This document shows, one piece after another, positions 55,423 through 64,000 of a DNA stretch of 64,000 nucleotides. Origin of the DNA: Mycolicibacterium tusciae (lineage in GTDB: Bacteria; Actinomycetota; Actinomycetes; Mycobacteriales; Mycobacteriaceae). The position numbers and the translations under genes were made by a program. The notes beneath the pieces are model-generated. The model did not search any database. It saw only the letters and a list, made by a program, of their open reading frames with translations, and was not told the DNA's origin. The stretch spans positions 1-64,000 of the forward strand of contig NZ_MVIM01000001.1 of NCBI RefSeq assembly GCF_002086795.1, in the 5' to 3' direction. Every line of letters starts with the position of its first letter. Position 1 is the stretch's first letter.

Positions 55423-55845
55423 GTGAAGCTTTCGACCTCCGCCCGCCCCGTCACAGTTTTCGCGCCTGCACGTTGGACGGCACGCGCCACGCTGACCGCA
55501 GGTGTACTTGCCCTCGCCGCAATCCCGTTCGGGGCTCTCGCAGTCGCGAATGCCACCTATAAGGAATCCGACTTCTCATCGTGCCTGGAGCGCGACATGC
55601 CGACCGACTACTGCTGCGAACACGCCGGCGGCGTTATGCGCAACGGCGCCTGCATCGATCCGGATGACCTCCTGCAGCCGAGCGGAGGAGCCGTCCTGGA
55701 GGTGCAGCCGGATCCACCGACGAACCGTCCGCCACTCGTACACACCGATTTGTCGGGAACTTTTGTGGAGGTCCAGCCGGCACCGCCGACGAAGGTTCCG
55801 CCGCGCGTCGTCGCCGATGCGCCTGTGTTGACCGCCGACCAGTAA
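55423..55845 (+). CDS. Secreted/anchored Cys- and Pro-rich protein of unknown function
   Basis: The protein has 140 residues. An N-terminal hydrophobic segment (TLTAGVLALAAIPFGALAVA) follows a basic stretch and acts as signal or anchor. The mature part has a Cys cluster (SSCLERDMPTDYCCEHAGGV, then NGACIDP) and a Pro-rich tail with two similar segments (LEVQPDPPTNRPP, VEVQPAPPTKVPP). GTG 55423 has a well-spaced AAGGAG. Function is unknown. The 289 bp after it show no gene. Confidence 0.7.
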   Translation: MKLSTSARPVTVFAPARWTARATLTAGVLALAAIPFGALAVANATYKESDFSSCLERDMPTDYCCEHAGGVMRNGACIDPDDLLQPSGGAVLEVQPDPPTNRPPLVHTDLSGTFVEVQPAPPTKVPPRVVADAPVLTADQ

Positions 55846-56134
55846 AGCTCGCCTCGAGGGCGCACCGTCACCAAGCCCGCATCTATGCCCCAACCCTCGT
55901 TCGAGCACATCGTTAGCAACCGACGTTCAATCGCGTGTTCAGTTTTTGGTCGCTTCGCCGCCGTGAGTGAAACTACACGCCTGTCAATTTATTTGCTGTT
56001 TCGGTGACCCTGAGCTTCGGTAGGCCTAGGCTCAGCCCACCGGACGTCGCTGTCTGCTCCCTTTCGATTCCCAGACCAGTCCGCGCCAAGACTCTGGCCG
56101 GTATCGGTTGCTGCGGAATGGAAAGGACGCGCCC

Positions 56135-57652
56135 ATGAGCGCTCACCGTCAGGTTTTAGCAAGGCGCACGTCGGCGGCCACGTGGGCCGGCGGGATCATC
56201 ACGTCTGGCGCGTTGGCGCTAGCCGGCCCGGCCGGGATCGCATTTGCCTCTCCTGGTGGAGACATCGGTGTCACGCCGGTGGGTTCCTCGTGTGTGCCCG
56301 GCGAGAGCGGCTGCAGCACCCAATCACTCTTCGGGCCCAGCTTTGGCGCCACAACCCGGCCGTCGTTGTCGGCTGCGGTGGCGGCCGCGCGCCCGCAATC
56401 GTGCGGGTTGATCTGCAACGGCGCCGATGGCACCGCCGAAAACCTCAACGGCCAAGACGGGGGCCTCTTGTTCGGCAACGGCGGGGCCGGCTGGACCAGC
56501 ACCGTCGCCGGGGTCGGCGGCGGAAACGGCGGCAACGCCGGACTGCTCTTCGGCAACGGCGGCGCCGGCGGCAACGGCATCGACGCCACCAATGCCGTCG
56601 CCGCAACCGCCGGCGGCAACGGCGGCAACGGCGGCCTGCTCATTGGTAACGGTGGCGCCGGCGGTAGCGGCGGTCGCGGATATCAGGGAGACGACGCGGT
56701 CAACCCGGTGGCCAGCGGCAGCACAGCCGACAGCGGAGCCCAAGGCGATAGCGACGCTGCGACGATTGCCGGCGACCCGCCGATATACCGCCTACCGGCC
56801 GGTGGGGACGGCGACGACGGCGACGTGCTCGGACAGGCCGGCGGCGACGGCGGCAACGGAGGGCCCAACCCGTCTTCCGGCGTGTCCGCTAACGTTCTTC
56901 TCGAGGGCGGCGCAGGCGGCAAGGGCGGTGACGGCGCCCCAGGCGGAGCGGGCGGCGGCGGCGGGGACGGCGGCGCTCGGCCCGGCGCATTCTTCAACAA
57001 CACCGGGGGCAATGATGGTCCCTACCCGGCTGGTATCGGAACTACCGGCGGAGCCGGAGGCGCGGGCGGGACCGGCGGCACCGGCGCCGCCGGCGGTGAC
57101 GGCGGTGACGGCGGTGACGCCCAAGCCAGCACTGTATGGGACAGGCCGCTTACTGCGACGGGCGGTGCTGGAGGCGCCGGTGGTGATGGTGGAACGGGTG
57201 CCGTCGGCGGCGCGGGAACCGCCGGCGCACCCGGCGGCTCGGGTGGGCGCGGGGGCCTCCTGGTCGGAAGCGGCGGCGCGGGCGGCAACGGTGGTAGCGG
57301 CGGCACCGGCGGAACAGGTGCCAACGGCGGCACCGGCGGCAACGGTGGTACCGGCGGTGCCGCGATAAGCAGTAGGGTCGCGATCGACGGCGCAGGGGGC
57401 GGCGCCGGCAACGGTGGTGCCGGCGGGGCAGGCGGCCAAGGTGGAAGCGGCGGCGCGGGCGGCACTGGAGGATCCGGCGGACTGTTCGGCCGATCAGGTA
57501 CCACCGGTACGACCACCGGAGGTGCGGGCGGCGCTGGCGGCGAGGGCGGTCAGGCGGGCACCCCCGGCACGGGGAGCACCACTGGCTCCACCGGAAGCAC
57601 CGGCGCGACTGGCTCCACGGGCAGTACCGGAAGTACCGGCGCGCAAGGGTAA
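56135..57652 (+). CDS. Secreted PGRS-like glycine-rich protein without a PE domain
   Basis: The protein has about 505 residues. The N terminus is a Sec signal peptide (GGIITSGALALAGPAGIAFA, then SPGG), not a PE domain. A short region with two Cys pairs (VGSSCVPGESGC, QSCGLICNG) leads into PGRS-type repeats: GGLLFGNGGAG, GNGGNAGLLFGNGGAGGNG, and many GGAGGxGG and GGTGGNGG units. It ends in a Ser/Thr/Gly tail (TGSTGSTGATGSTGSTG). Such Gly-rich repeats usually belong to PE_PGRS proteins exported by ESX-5; here export would be by Sec. ATG 56135 follows GGAAAGGA. Role is unknown, probably cell surface. Confidence 0.85.
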   Translation: MSAHRQVLARRTSAATWAGGIITSGALALAGPAGIAFASPGGDIGVTPVGSSCVPGESGCSTQSLFGPSFGATTRPSLSAAVAAARPQSCGLICNGADGTAENLNGQDGGLLFGNGGAGWTSTVAGVGGGNGGNAGLLFGNGGAGGNGIDATNAVAATAGGNGGNGGLLIGNGGAGGSGGRGYQGDDAVNPVASGSTADSGAQGDSDAATIAGDPPIYRLPAGGDGDDGDVLGQAGGDGGNGGPNPSSGVSANVLLEGGAGGKGGDGAPGGAGGGGGDGGARPGAFFNNTGGNDGPYPAGIGTTGGAGGAGGTGGTGAAGGDGGDGGDAQASTVWDRPLTATGGAGGAGGDGGTGAVGGAGTAGAPGGSGGRGGLLVGSGGAGGNGGSGGTGGTGANGGTGGNGGTGGAAISSRVAIDGAGGGAGNGGAGGAGGQGGSGGAGGTGGSGGLFGRSGTTGTTTGGAGGAGGEGGQAGTPGTGSTTGSTGSTGATGSTGSTGSTGAQG

Positions 57653-58132
57653 CCGACGAATCGCTCCTGATTCAGCAGCTGCAGAATTCATTTCTGCACA
57701 TTGTCAGCGACTGGGTGAGTGAGCAATGCTGATGCACCGCTTCGTTACGACGACCGCCAACGCCTAAACCCGTTAGGCCACTTCGCATTATGCAGCCATA
57801 TTGGATACCGCCGGTGGTCCTTGGAACGTCCCTGATTCGATGAGCCTTAACTTGACATAATGTGGCTTATCGGCACTTGTTCGACCAGGGGCGAGTTGCA
57901 TTACGTGCAACGACTCGCACCTCTGAGCGATGGCGCGGGATGCAACGGGAGGTGGCCAAGCTTCTCGGCTGCGCCAACGTTCGTCTTTGGCCGTCGCCGC
58001 AGCCGTGAGTCGATTTCAATCACTTGATGAATGCTTTCGTTGTTGGGTGACGAGATGTCGATGCCAGCTTGCTCGGGGCCGCCTGCCGAGTCCTCGGCGG
58101 CTCCTCCTCCGTACCGTCGACAGCCCTCGAAA

Positions 58133-58145
58133 CGTCACAGTGACG
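58133..58145. promoter_or_regulatory. Palindrome CGTCACAGTGACG, copy 1
   Basis: A perfect 13-bp inverted repeat with a single central base (CGTCAC-A-GTGACG), in non-coding DNA. The same core occurs at 58316-58332 and 63573-63583. It is a probable binding site for a dimeric regulator that I cannot name. Confidence 0.5.
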
Positions 58146-58315
58146 AATTGCCTTGCGCCGCTGGGTCATTGACCATTGCCTGTGCGACACCGAGGTCGAC
58201 ATTCCGAGCGGCATTCACGTGATTGGGCCGGCTGCCAGACGGAGTCCGCGGAAGCTTCCGTATGCCTGATTCTCTCTCGCGACATATCGGTGGTAGCACC
58301 GTGTGGCGCTGCCAA

Positions 58316-58332
58316 TACGTCACAGTGACGTA
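58316..58332. promoter_or_regulatory. Palindrome TACGTCACAGTGACGTA, copy 2
   Basis: A perfect 17-bp inverted repeat around a single central A, the longest of the three copies. It lies about 250 bp upstream of the LamG-like gene. The 17-mer CAATACGTCACAGTGAC at 58313-58329 recurs exactly at 63567-63583. Confidence 0.55.
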
Positions 58333-58581
58333 ACACCGTGGCTAAACCGGATGTGTCGCCTGAGTGTTGAAGGACGAATTGGATTCCCACGCAATGATTT
58401 TCAGTGTCAAGCATTGTCATCAAGTGCCCGGAGTCGAGAGATTCTGCAGCCGCCGCTACGAAGGTTTGAGTACTGATCTCTCACACAAGCCGTATACCAC
58501 TCCTTGAAACAGTCCGGTGACGGGCCGTCTGCTATACCCTCAGATTCTTGCCCGGTGCGTGTGGGACTCGGAGGGAATGCG

Positions 58582-59631
58582 ATGGCAGACCCGTGGCAGC
58601 TCATCCTTCATCACGCCTACAGCGGCACTCCAGGCGTCATTTTCGACCAGTCCCCCGATCGTGGAAGCCACGGCACAGCAATCGGACTCAGCGCCAACGA
58701 CTACCTCGCCGACGGCGTAACCGACGGCTCCGGGGCCGTCAGGCTGGGCCCGGGCAAATGCGTGCGCGTCCCACTGACCCGCGTCTGGCGCCCATGCACC
58801 GGGGCGCGCATCGAAGCCGTCTGCTTCTTCGACGGCGTCGCCGACGGCACCGTCGTCGACGGACCCGGTTTCTACTTCGGGGTCGACGAGGGGGTGATGT
58901 TCTCGAACTACTCGTTCGCTCACATCGGCGGTGGTGGAACCACGACGCGCCACACTGGCGTCCGGGTTCCCGTGGGCAGGTGGGTGACGCTGACGTGGAT
59001 GTGGGATGGACTGATGTCGACCGGCTTCTGGCTCGACGGCCGGCTCGTCCTCGAGCATCGCAACGTGTCACCGCTCGGCTCGGATGAACGCTTCGCCACT
59101 ATTGGCGCCTCCGAGCGCCCAGGGGGAACCTTCTCCAATGAGTTCAGCGGCTACATCGACGACGTCAAGGTGTGGCGGCGCAACCCGCATCGGGTCAACG
59201 ACGAGTTCACCGACCGTCCCGTCGACGACTCCGTCAGAGAGTGTTGGAAGAAGTGGAGCCGCGACTTCGTCGAGCTGATGAACTCCGACCCGGACTGCGC
59301 GCGGACCACCGTCGTGCTGCTCAACGAGGCGATCGCTGCGTCACTGCGCACGATCCTCGATCAGGGCGAGCCGCTGCGGTCGCAGTTGGCCGAGGCGACG
59401 CGACGCTACCGCTCGTTGTGGTCGGCGGGCCGGCTCGACGAGATCCCGGCGGTGCTCGCCGAGTTCCTCGCGGCCCTGCGGAGCGCCGGCCTGGATCCGG
59501 CGACCGGCGCGGGTTTCGCAGAGTTCTATCAAGACTCCTGTGTCAGAGAGCTGTTGGGGCGGCTGGAGTTGCCGGACTGCGATCGTGAGTTCATCGACAT
59601 GATGACCGGCTTCCGGGCCGAGGGGCAGTAG
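58582..59631 (+). CDS. LamG/concanavalin-A-like domain protein
   Basis: The protein has 349 residues. Residues of about 1-210 have the LamG-like jelly-roll pattern: AVRLGPGKCVRVPLTRVW, VGRWVTLTWMWDG, FWLDGRLVLEHR and the closing FSGYIDDVKVWRR. The C-terminal 140 residues are helical (ECWKKWSRDFVELMNSDPDC ... LLGRLELPDC). No signal peptide is visible. LamG domains bind sugars or proteins. ATG 58582 has GGAGGGA upstream. The stop lies 3 bp before the next start, so the two genes form an operon. Confidence 0.75.
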   Translation: MADPWQLILHHAYSGTPGVIFDQSPDRGSHGTAIGLSANDYLADGVTDGSGAVRLGPGKCVRVPLTRVWRPCTGARIEAVCFFDGVADGTVVDGPGFYFGVDEGVMFSNYSFAHIGGGGTTTRHTGVRVPVGRWVTLTWMWDGLMSTGFWLDGRLVLEHRNVSPLGSDERFATIGASERPGGTFSNEFSGYIDDVKVWRRNPHRVNDEFTDRPVDDSVRECWKKWSRDFVELMNSDPDCARTTVVLLNEAIAASLRTILDQGEPLRSQLAEATRRYRSLWSAGRLDEIPAVLAEFLAALRSAGLDPATGAGFAEFYQDSCVRELLGRLELPDCDREFIDMMTGFRAEGQ

Positions 59632-59634
59632 AGC

Positions 59635-61731
59635 ATGGCACGCCGCAGCCTGACCTCCGCCACGAACACCGCCGACGCCGCCAGCTTTACCACCGATTCC
59701 ATCTCGCCTCGCACGGACGCCCTAGTCCTGATCTACGTGACGAGTGCGGCCCCCGCCTTCGCGGGCACGCCGCCGGTGCCGACCATCACCGGTAACGGAC
59801 TGGTGTGGGCGCTGGTCGACAGCATCGTGTTCGGCGCCGGAAACAGTCGCAGGCTCAGCTGCCTTCGTGCGCTGGGCCCCACCACTGCCGGGGCAGTGAC
59901 CATCGACTTCGGCGGCCGGAGCCAGGATTTCTGCGCGTGGTCGCTCTTCGAGTTCGACGATGTCGACACCTCTGCCCCATTCGGCGCGGCGGCCGTCAAG
60001 CAGGCAGTCAAGACGACCGCCACCGGCACGTCGCTCACGGCCGCTCTAGCTGGTGGCGACGCGGGCAATCTCGCCGCCGCCGGGATCGCACTCGACGGCC
60101 CCCAAAGCGTGACTCCGGGCGCGGGTTTCGTCGAGATTCACGAGCAGGTGCCCGCGCAGTTTCTGGGCCAGGGTGGTGCACTCCAGACCCAAGACGCCAG
60201 CACCGTCGTTCCCAATGTCCGCTGGACGTGGGCGACAGCGGCCAACGCGGCCGCTATCGTCGTCGAGATCGACTCGGCATCCGGCACGACGCCACCGCCC
60301 ACCAACGACGAAACGCTCATCCGGCGATTCGAGCCCATCCTCTTCCTGCATCCCGACGAGAAGTTCTTTCCAAGCGATGCCAAGCGCTTCGTCGAGCACG
60401 CCGCGCTGTGGTCGGCGACGGCACCCTACGACGACAAGAGCAATTGGCGACGCATCGTCGAGCGCAAGAAGTTGGCCGCCGTCAGATCCGAAGGCGGAAC
60501 TTTCCTGGGCGACAACCTCTCCGAGGGCGACGACGAAGCCCGCTACCTGGAACTCGGCGCATGGAAGGACGGCGACGAGTCGGCCGAACCGGGCGTGACG
60601 GCGGACAGCACGAATCTCTACGCCAACCGCAACGCGATCGTCGACGCCTATCGAGGCGAACTGGCTGCCAGCCAATTCTGGTATCACGCCGAGGTTTTCC
60701 ACACTGAACGCCTGCGCTCTCTGGCCGGCGGGCCGCCGAACCTGCGCAAAACACTTGAGTCGCTGGGTCTGGACCACCCGACGCTGCTCTGCTACTACCT
60801 GTTCTTCCCTGCTCACGAACAGTCGGTCGGCAAGGACGAGTGCTCCAGCGTCACGGCGGTCGAGGTGTCGTGCCACGCCGGTGATTGGCAATGCCTCGCG
60901 ATCCTGCTCGAAGGCGACGGCTCACAGGATCCGGCGCGGTACACGCCGAAGTTCTTCGGACACACCGGATCACGCCCGGCGCAGGTCGATGTCGCCGGCG
61001 CGCCGGCGTATCGTCCTTACCAATTCGACGCCGAGGACCGGACCGTCATGAAGGTGGAGAGGTGGCGTCCCACCTCCGGGCCCGTGGCACTCCAACCCGA
61101 GGTCAACGGTGAGCATCCGCGTCTCTATGTGGCCAAGGGGTCGCACAGCCTCTACACGAAACCCGGCGAACACGACGTCGATCCCTATCCGCCGGAACAG
61201 AATCCGCGCGGCTGCGGCGGCTACGACAACCCCGTACTGGCCCCGGGCGACATTCCCGGTGATCCCATGTCGACGGCGGAAGTAGTCGCTCTGATCGCCA
61301 AGGCGATAATCCCGATCATCGGCACCATCGCGATCCTGCTCGAAACCTCCTTGATCGACCATCCCTTCGGCGCCACCGGGCCGGGCAACGACAAGCCCGA
61401 CCCCGAGCAGGCGCCGGCTTCCCCGGCCGGCGGCATCGCGGTTCGGCCATCCGACGTGTCGGTGCCGGACGCGGTCGGCCGCGTCGAGGTTTGGCGGTCC
61501 CGAAGGAATCTGGTGCTGGCTGGACGCACCTACGACTTCGTCGTCGACCGGGACACTCAGGTGTGGTGGCCGCACGACGACAACGAACGCGGCTTCCGTG
61601 GCCGCTGGGGTCAACGGGTCAGCACCGACCCGATGTCGCGGCGCTGCGGGCCGAAGTTCCCCGACTACGTCGACATGTTCCTGCGCGCCTTGGAGGACGG
61701 CATCACCCGGGGTTTCTTCCCGCGGCCGTAA
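59635..61731 (+). CDS. Large protein with beta-rich N domain and Vps62-like domain
   Basis: The protein has 698 residues. Residues of about 1-215 are beta-rich and lectin- or tail-fibre-like in composition. A Thr/Pro linker (GTTPPPTNDE) leads to a domain beginning RRFEPILFLHPDEKFFPSDA, a pattern seen in Vps62-related proteins. SHSLYTKPGEHDVDPYPPEQ follows at about residue 500. A hydrophobic stretch (VALIAKAIIPIIGTIAILLE) near 550 may be membrane-associated. No enzymatic motif is evident. It is co-directional with, and 3 bp from, the LamG-like gene. Confidence 0.7.
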   Translation: MARRSLTSATNTADAASFTTDSISPRTDALVLIYVTSAAPAFAGTPPVPTITGNGLVWALVDSIVFGAGNSRRLSCLRALGPTTAGAVTIDFGGRSQDFCAWSLFEFDDVDTSAPFGAAAVKQAVKTTATGTSLTAALAGGDAGNLAAAGIALDGPQSVTPGAGFVEIHEQVPAQFLGQGGALQTQDASTVVPNVRWTWATAANAAAIVVEIDSASGTTPPPTNDETLIRRFEPILFLHPDEKFFPSDAKRFVEHAALWSATAPYDDKSNWRRIVERKKLAAVRSEGGTFLGDNLSEGDDEARYLELGAWKDGDESAEPGVTADSTNLYANRNAIVDAYRGELAASQFWYHAEVFHTERLRSLAGGPPNLRKTLESLGLDHPTLLCYYLFFPAHEQSVGKDECSSVTAVEVSCHAGDWQCLAILLEGDGSQDPARYTPKFFGHTGSRPAQVDVAGAPAYRPYQFDAEDRTVMKVERWRPTSGPVALQPEVNGEHPRLYVAKGSHSLYTKPGEHDVDPYPPEQNPRGCGGYDNPVLAPGDIPGDPMSTAEVVALIAKAIIPIIGTIAILLETSLIDHPFGATGPGNDKPDPEQAPASPAGGIAVRPSDVSVPDAVGRVEVWRSRRNLVLAGRTYDFVVDRDTQVWWPHDDNERGFRGRWGQRVSTDPMSRRCGPKFPDYVDMFLRALEDGITRGFFPRP

Positions 61732-61794
61732 CCGAGAGGGCTGCCGCAAAGCTTCACGAACTGGCGCCCCTTTAGCCCCAGGGTTGTTGCGTCG

Positions 61795-63417
61795 TCACGG
61801 CCCGGTTGCGGGTCCATCCTCGGCCGGCTCGACCGGAGCTCGGGGTGCCTCGTCGTCAGACACTTGATCGGCCAACTCCAAACCCGCGCCGGCATAGACA
61901 TTGAAGGCGATGTCGACACCGTGGTCCTTGGCCCACTGAACTTCATCGTCGTACCGGGCGACCGCTGCGACCCTGCCGTCGAAACCTGACTCGCGCAGAC
62001 ATGCCAGCGCGGTGACGTTGGCGCCGTGACGCGGCATCGCCAGCACCGCAATGCGCACCGACTCCGAGTGTCGGAGCTGGTGCCAGAAATCCAGATCGGT
62101 CGCATCGCCTTCGATGACGTTCAGGCCGTCCTCCGCGAGTCGCTGGACTCGGGGACCGTCGTAATCAACCCCGATCACTCGCAACCCGTAGTGCTCGGTC
62201 ATTCGCTGGTAGGCCGCGAACCCAACCCGGCCCATGCCGATCACCACCACCTCGGCGTCCCCGGCATCGGCCGGGCGTTCCTCCGGGACAAGGGCGCTTT
62301 CGTCCTGGTCGGGTAGCCGTGCCGCGATCTTCTCCACCATCAGGTGTCCGCGACCATTGACCAGCGCCGCGAGGACGAAGCTCATCGCCACCGCGATCGA
62401 CATCTCCACGAGCCAGGCCTCCGCCAGCAGCCCTGCGGACACACCTACCGACACGACGATCAAACCGAACTCCGAGTAGTTCATCAGCCCGAGCCCAGCG
62501 AGCAGCGCCGTGCGATGCCGCAACCTCATACGCGACAACAGCAGGACGTACCAACCGGCCTTGAACGGCAGAAGCAGCACCATCAGCAGTGCGACGCCGA
62601 TGGTCGGCAGATCCGGCAGACCGGTCAGGCCGATGGAGACGAAGAACCCGACCAGCAACAGCTCCTTGATGTGAAACAGCGAACGCGACAGCTCGGAGGA
62701 CGCCGCGTGCGAGGCCAGCAGGACGCCGATGATCAGCGCGCCGAGGTCGCCCTTCAGCCCCACCGCGGAGAACAGCGCATACCCGGGCACCAACGCCATC
62801 ACGATCCCGAAAAGCGATTGCATTTCGCCGTGACCCAGCCGGCTCCAGATCTTGCGCGCGACTCGGGTCAGTGGCCACAGCAGCACCAACGTCAGCGCCC
62901 AGGGGCTGGGCAGATGACCGCTGGTGGCGGTCAGAAAAACGACAGCGACGATGTCCTGCATGACCAGGATGCCGATGGCGACGCGGCCGTAGAGCGCGTG
63001 CGATTCACCGCGCTCCTCGAGGACTTTGACCACGAACACCGTGCTGGAGAAGGACAGCGCGAAGGCCAACAGGGCGATCGTCTGCACGCTCTGCCCGGAC
63101 AGCATCGCGACCCCGGCCAGGGCGCCCAGCCACATGGCGACACCTCCAAACACAACGCTGACCAGCATGTGCACGGACGTGGTCAACCACACCTCGCGGC
63201 GCAGCAGAATGCGAACGTCGAGCTTGAGGCCGATCGCGAAAAGCAGCAGCGTGACGCCCAAATCCGCCAGCACATCCAGCTGTGGAACGTCCCCCACATT
63301 GAGGGCGTTGATGACGAACCCCGCTGCCAGGAACCCGACCAGGGGCGGCAGACGCAGCGCCATCGCCAGGCCGCCGAGACCGAACGTGATGACGAGATAG
63401 ATGGCGACTACTGTCAC
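61795..63417 (-). CDS. CPA2-type cation:proton antiporter with TrkA-N domain (KefB-like)
   Basis: The protein has 540 residues. About 12 hydrophobic segments (1-375) form the Na/K:H exchanger fold, with ALSFSSTVFVVKVLEE and AIGILVMQDIVAVVFL as the conserved unwound-helix region (Asp in MQDIVA). A cytosolic TrkA-N/RCK Rossmann domain follows (VVVIGMGRVGFAAYQRM, then VIGVDYD). It exports K+ or Na+ in exchange for protons, gated by nucleotide binding. GTG 63417 is the start. It is convergent with the Vps62-like gene across a 63-bp gap. Confidence 0.9.
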   Translation of the reverse strand: MTVVAIYLVITFGLGGLAMALRLPPLVGFLAAGFVINALNVGDVPQLDVLADLGVTLLLFAIGLKLDVRILLRREVWLTTSVHMLVSVVFGGVAMWLGALAGVAMLSGQSVQTIALLAFALSFSSTVFVVKVLEERGESHALYGRVAIGILVMQDIVAVVFLTATSGHLPSPWALTLVLLWPLTRVARKIWSRLGHGEMQSLFGIVMALVPGYALFSAVGLKGDLGALIIGVLLASHAASSELSRSLFHIKELLLVGFFVSIGLTGLPDLPTIGVALLMVLLLPFKAGWYVLLLSRMRLRHRTALLAGLGLMNYSEFGLIVVSVGVSAGLLAEAWLVEMSIAVAMSFVLAALVNGRGHLMVEKIAARLPDQDESALVPEERPADAGDAEVVVIGMGRVGFAAYQRMTEHYGLRVIGVDYDGPRVQRLAEDGLNVIEGDATDLDFWHQLRHSESVRIAVLAMPRHGANVTALACLRESGFDGRVAAVARYDDEVQWAKDHGVDIAFNVYAGAGLELADQVSDDEAPRAPVEPAEDGPATGP

Positions 63418-63572
63418 GCGCAGCCCCTTGCCCTAGGTGTCGAGTTCTCCAAGTATCCCGGCAACCGCCGGATTCCTCTTTGGACGTGGCTCTGACCGCT
63501 CAATCCCGTGGGCTGGAGGGGAGGAACCCGCCGGATCGTCTCCCCTAATCGCCTTGTGCCGCAGGTCAATAC

Positions 63573-63583
63573 GTCACAGTGAC
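63573..63583. promoter_or_regulatory. Palindrome GTCACAGTGAC, copy 3
   Basis: The exact 17-mer CAATACGTCACAGTGAC (63567-63583) repeats 58313-58329. The palindromic core is shortened to 11 bp by a change after GTGAC. It lies about 112 bp upstream of the gene starting at 63695 and 150 bp upstream of the antiporter start on the other strand. Confidence 0.5.
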
Positions 63584-63694
63584 TGTTTCCGCCCCCGTCG
63601 GGTGCAATTGCGGGTCCACAGACTCACCCGAGAATCGGCCGAGCCGATCGGCGAAAGGACAGACAGTCCCATGAACGTGCGGCACAGTTGACAG

Positions 63695-64000
63695 ATGGCG
63701 AGCAAAGTTCCGGGCCCGAAAGACATCTTGGCGGCAGCGCAGGCGGCGGCCGACAATGCTCAGGCCGCCGCGCGGGAGGCCGCAGAGACGGCGCAGTCCG
63801 CCGCCGGCGCGGCGTTGCGTATCCCGCCGGCGTCGATACAGCTTGCGAGTCAGCTGCCGGATTTGATCGAGAACCTTGCGGTCGCGACGGAGCGACTCAA
63901 TCAGGCAATCGACCGTGCCGAACGCTATTTGGCGCTGGCCGACCCGATGATCAGGACGATGGACGCGGTGCTGCCGCAACTCGAAGCACTCGTCGCAACC
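63695..64000 (+). CDS. N-terminal part of an Ala-rich helical protein, cut by the window edge
   Basis: The frame from ATG 63695 is open to the end of the window (102 codons) with strong G/C third-position bias. It reads ASKVPGPKDILAAAQAAADN, then an Ala/Gln/Glu-rich helical or coiled-coil region (AREAAETAQSAAGAALR), then LPDLIENLAVATERLNQAID. No known domain can be named from this part. The ribosome binding site is weak. The remainder lies outside the window. Confidence 0.65.
   Translation, partial: MASKVPGPKDILAAAQAAADNAQAAAREAAETAQSAAGAALRIPPASIQLASQLPDLIENLAVATERLNQAIDRAERYLALADPMIRTMDAVLPQLEALVAT

Larger units (their letters stand above)
57653..58581. other. Long intergenic region with two palindromic elements
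   Basis: About 930 bp without a supportable gene; third-position bias is lost in all frames. It contains two copies of the CGTCACAGTGACG palindrome (58133-58145 and 58318-58330) and leads into the LamG-like gene. Confidence 0.6.

Noticed and set aside
56135..56440. PE domain at the N terminus of the PGRS-like protein
   Set aside because: The N terminus shows a Sec signal peptide with Cys pairs and none of the PE helix pattern or Pro-Glu motif.
56400..57650. GGC-rich repeats as a CRISPR or satellite
   Set aside because: They encode in-frame Gly-rich PGRS units; repeat length is irregular and no spacers exist.
62344..63495. A 383-codon + strand frame antisense to the antiporter
   Set aside because: The translation is Gln/Arg/His-rich and without domains; the antiporter frame has membrane segments and a Rossmann motif.

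Overview
The window looks like chromosomal DNA from a fast-growing mycobacterium (Mycolicibacterium-like). It is GC-rich with strong G/C third-position bias, and it carries mycobacterial families: a furA-katG pair, a long class-2 isocitrate lyase, a RipD-type inactive NlpC/P60 protein, a PrrB-like histidine kinase, a DUF732 secreted protein, a Ser/Thr kinase with an extracellular Cys-rich domain, and a PGRS-like glycine-rich protein. I see no rRNA, tRNA, CRISPR array, insertion sequence or phage module. Species identity is inference.

Region 1 (1-18.2 kb) is dominated by one gene. A giant open frame of about 5,348 residues (2146-18192) encodes an N-terminal STAND-type regulator: a winged-helix/BTAD domain, a class III nucleotide cyclase with its catalytic residues, an AAA/NB-ARC-like ATPase and a TPR-like region. 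About 4,070 further residues follow, built from roughly 30 tandem SnoaL/NTF2-like half-modules. These are arranged as two single A modules and then 14 alternating A-B pairs with a period of about 807 bp. It is the most unusual object in the window. A nucleotide-pyrophosphatase-like gene is divergent from it. At the left edge lies an NlpC/P60-like gene that runs into a suspicious poly-G/poly-C stretch.

Region 2 (18.2-26.8 kb): an ArsR-SRPBCC fusion regulator with its own promoter and nested palindromic operator leads two DUF899 genes. It is followed by an MBL-fold protein, a UGT-like glycosyltransferase, an alpha/beta hydrolase, a GATase-like protein, and the furA-katG operon.

Region 3 (27-44.5 kb): a membrane acyltransferase, an SGNH hydrolase and a PrrB-like orphan kinase lie in one direction. 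Next come a haloalkane dehalogenase, isocitrate lyase 2 with an AraC-type regulator, a methyltransferase, a catabolic set (lhgO, an SDR and an FAH-family enzyme) preceded by a decayed CoA-transferase, ripD, an archaeal/eukaryote-type prolyl-tRNA synthetase, an acyl-CoA synthetase, an acyl-CoA dehydrogenase-like flavoprotein, and a DJ-1/PfpI protein.

Region 4 (44.5-64 kb) is rich in envelope and signalling genes: MOSC, small secreted proteins, a Ser/Thr kinase, a DinB-like protein, an FKBP lipoprotein, a CREST-like membrane protein, an MBL hydrolase, a GGDEF protein, decayed fragments of a MazF/PemK-like toxin and of the MBL gene, a secreted PGRS-like protein without a PE domain, a LamG-like plus Vps62-like pair, and a CPA2 antiporter. 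A perfect palindrome (core GTCACAGTGAC) occurs three times here.
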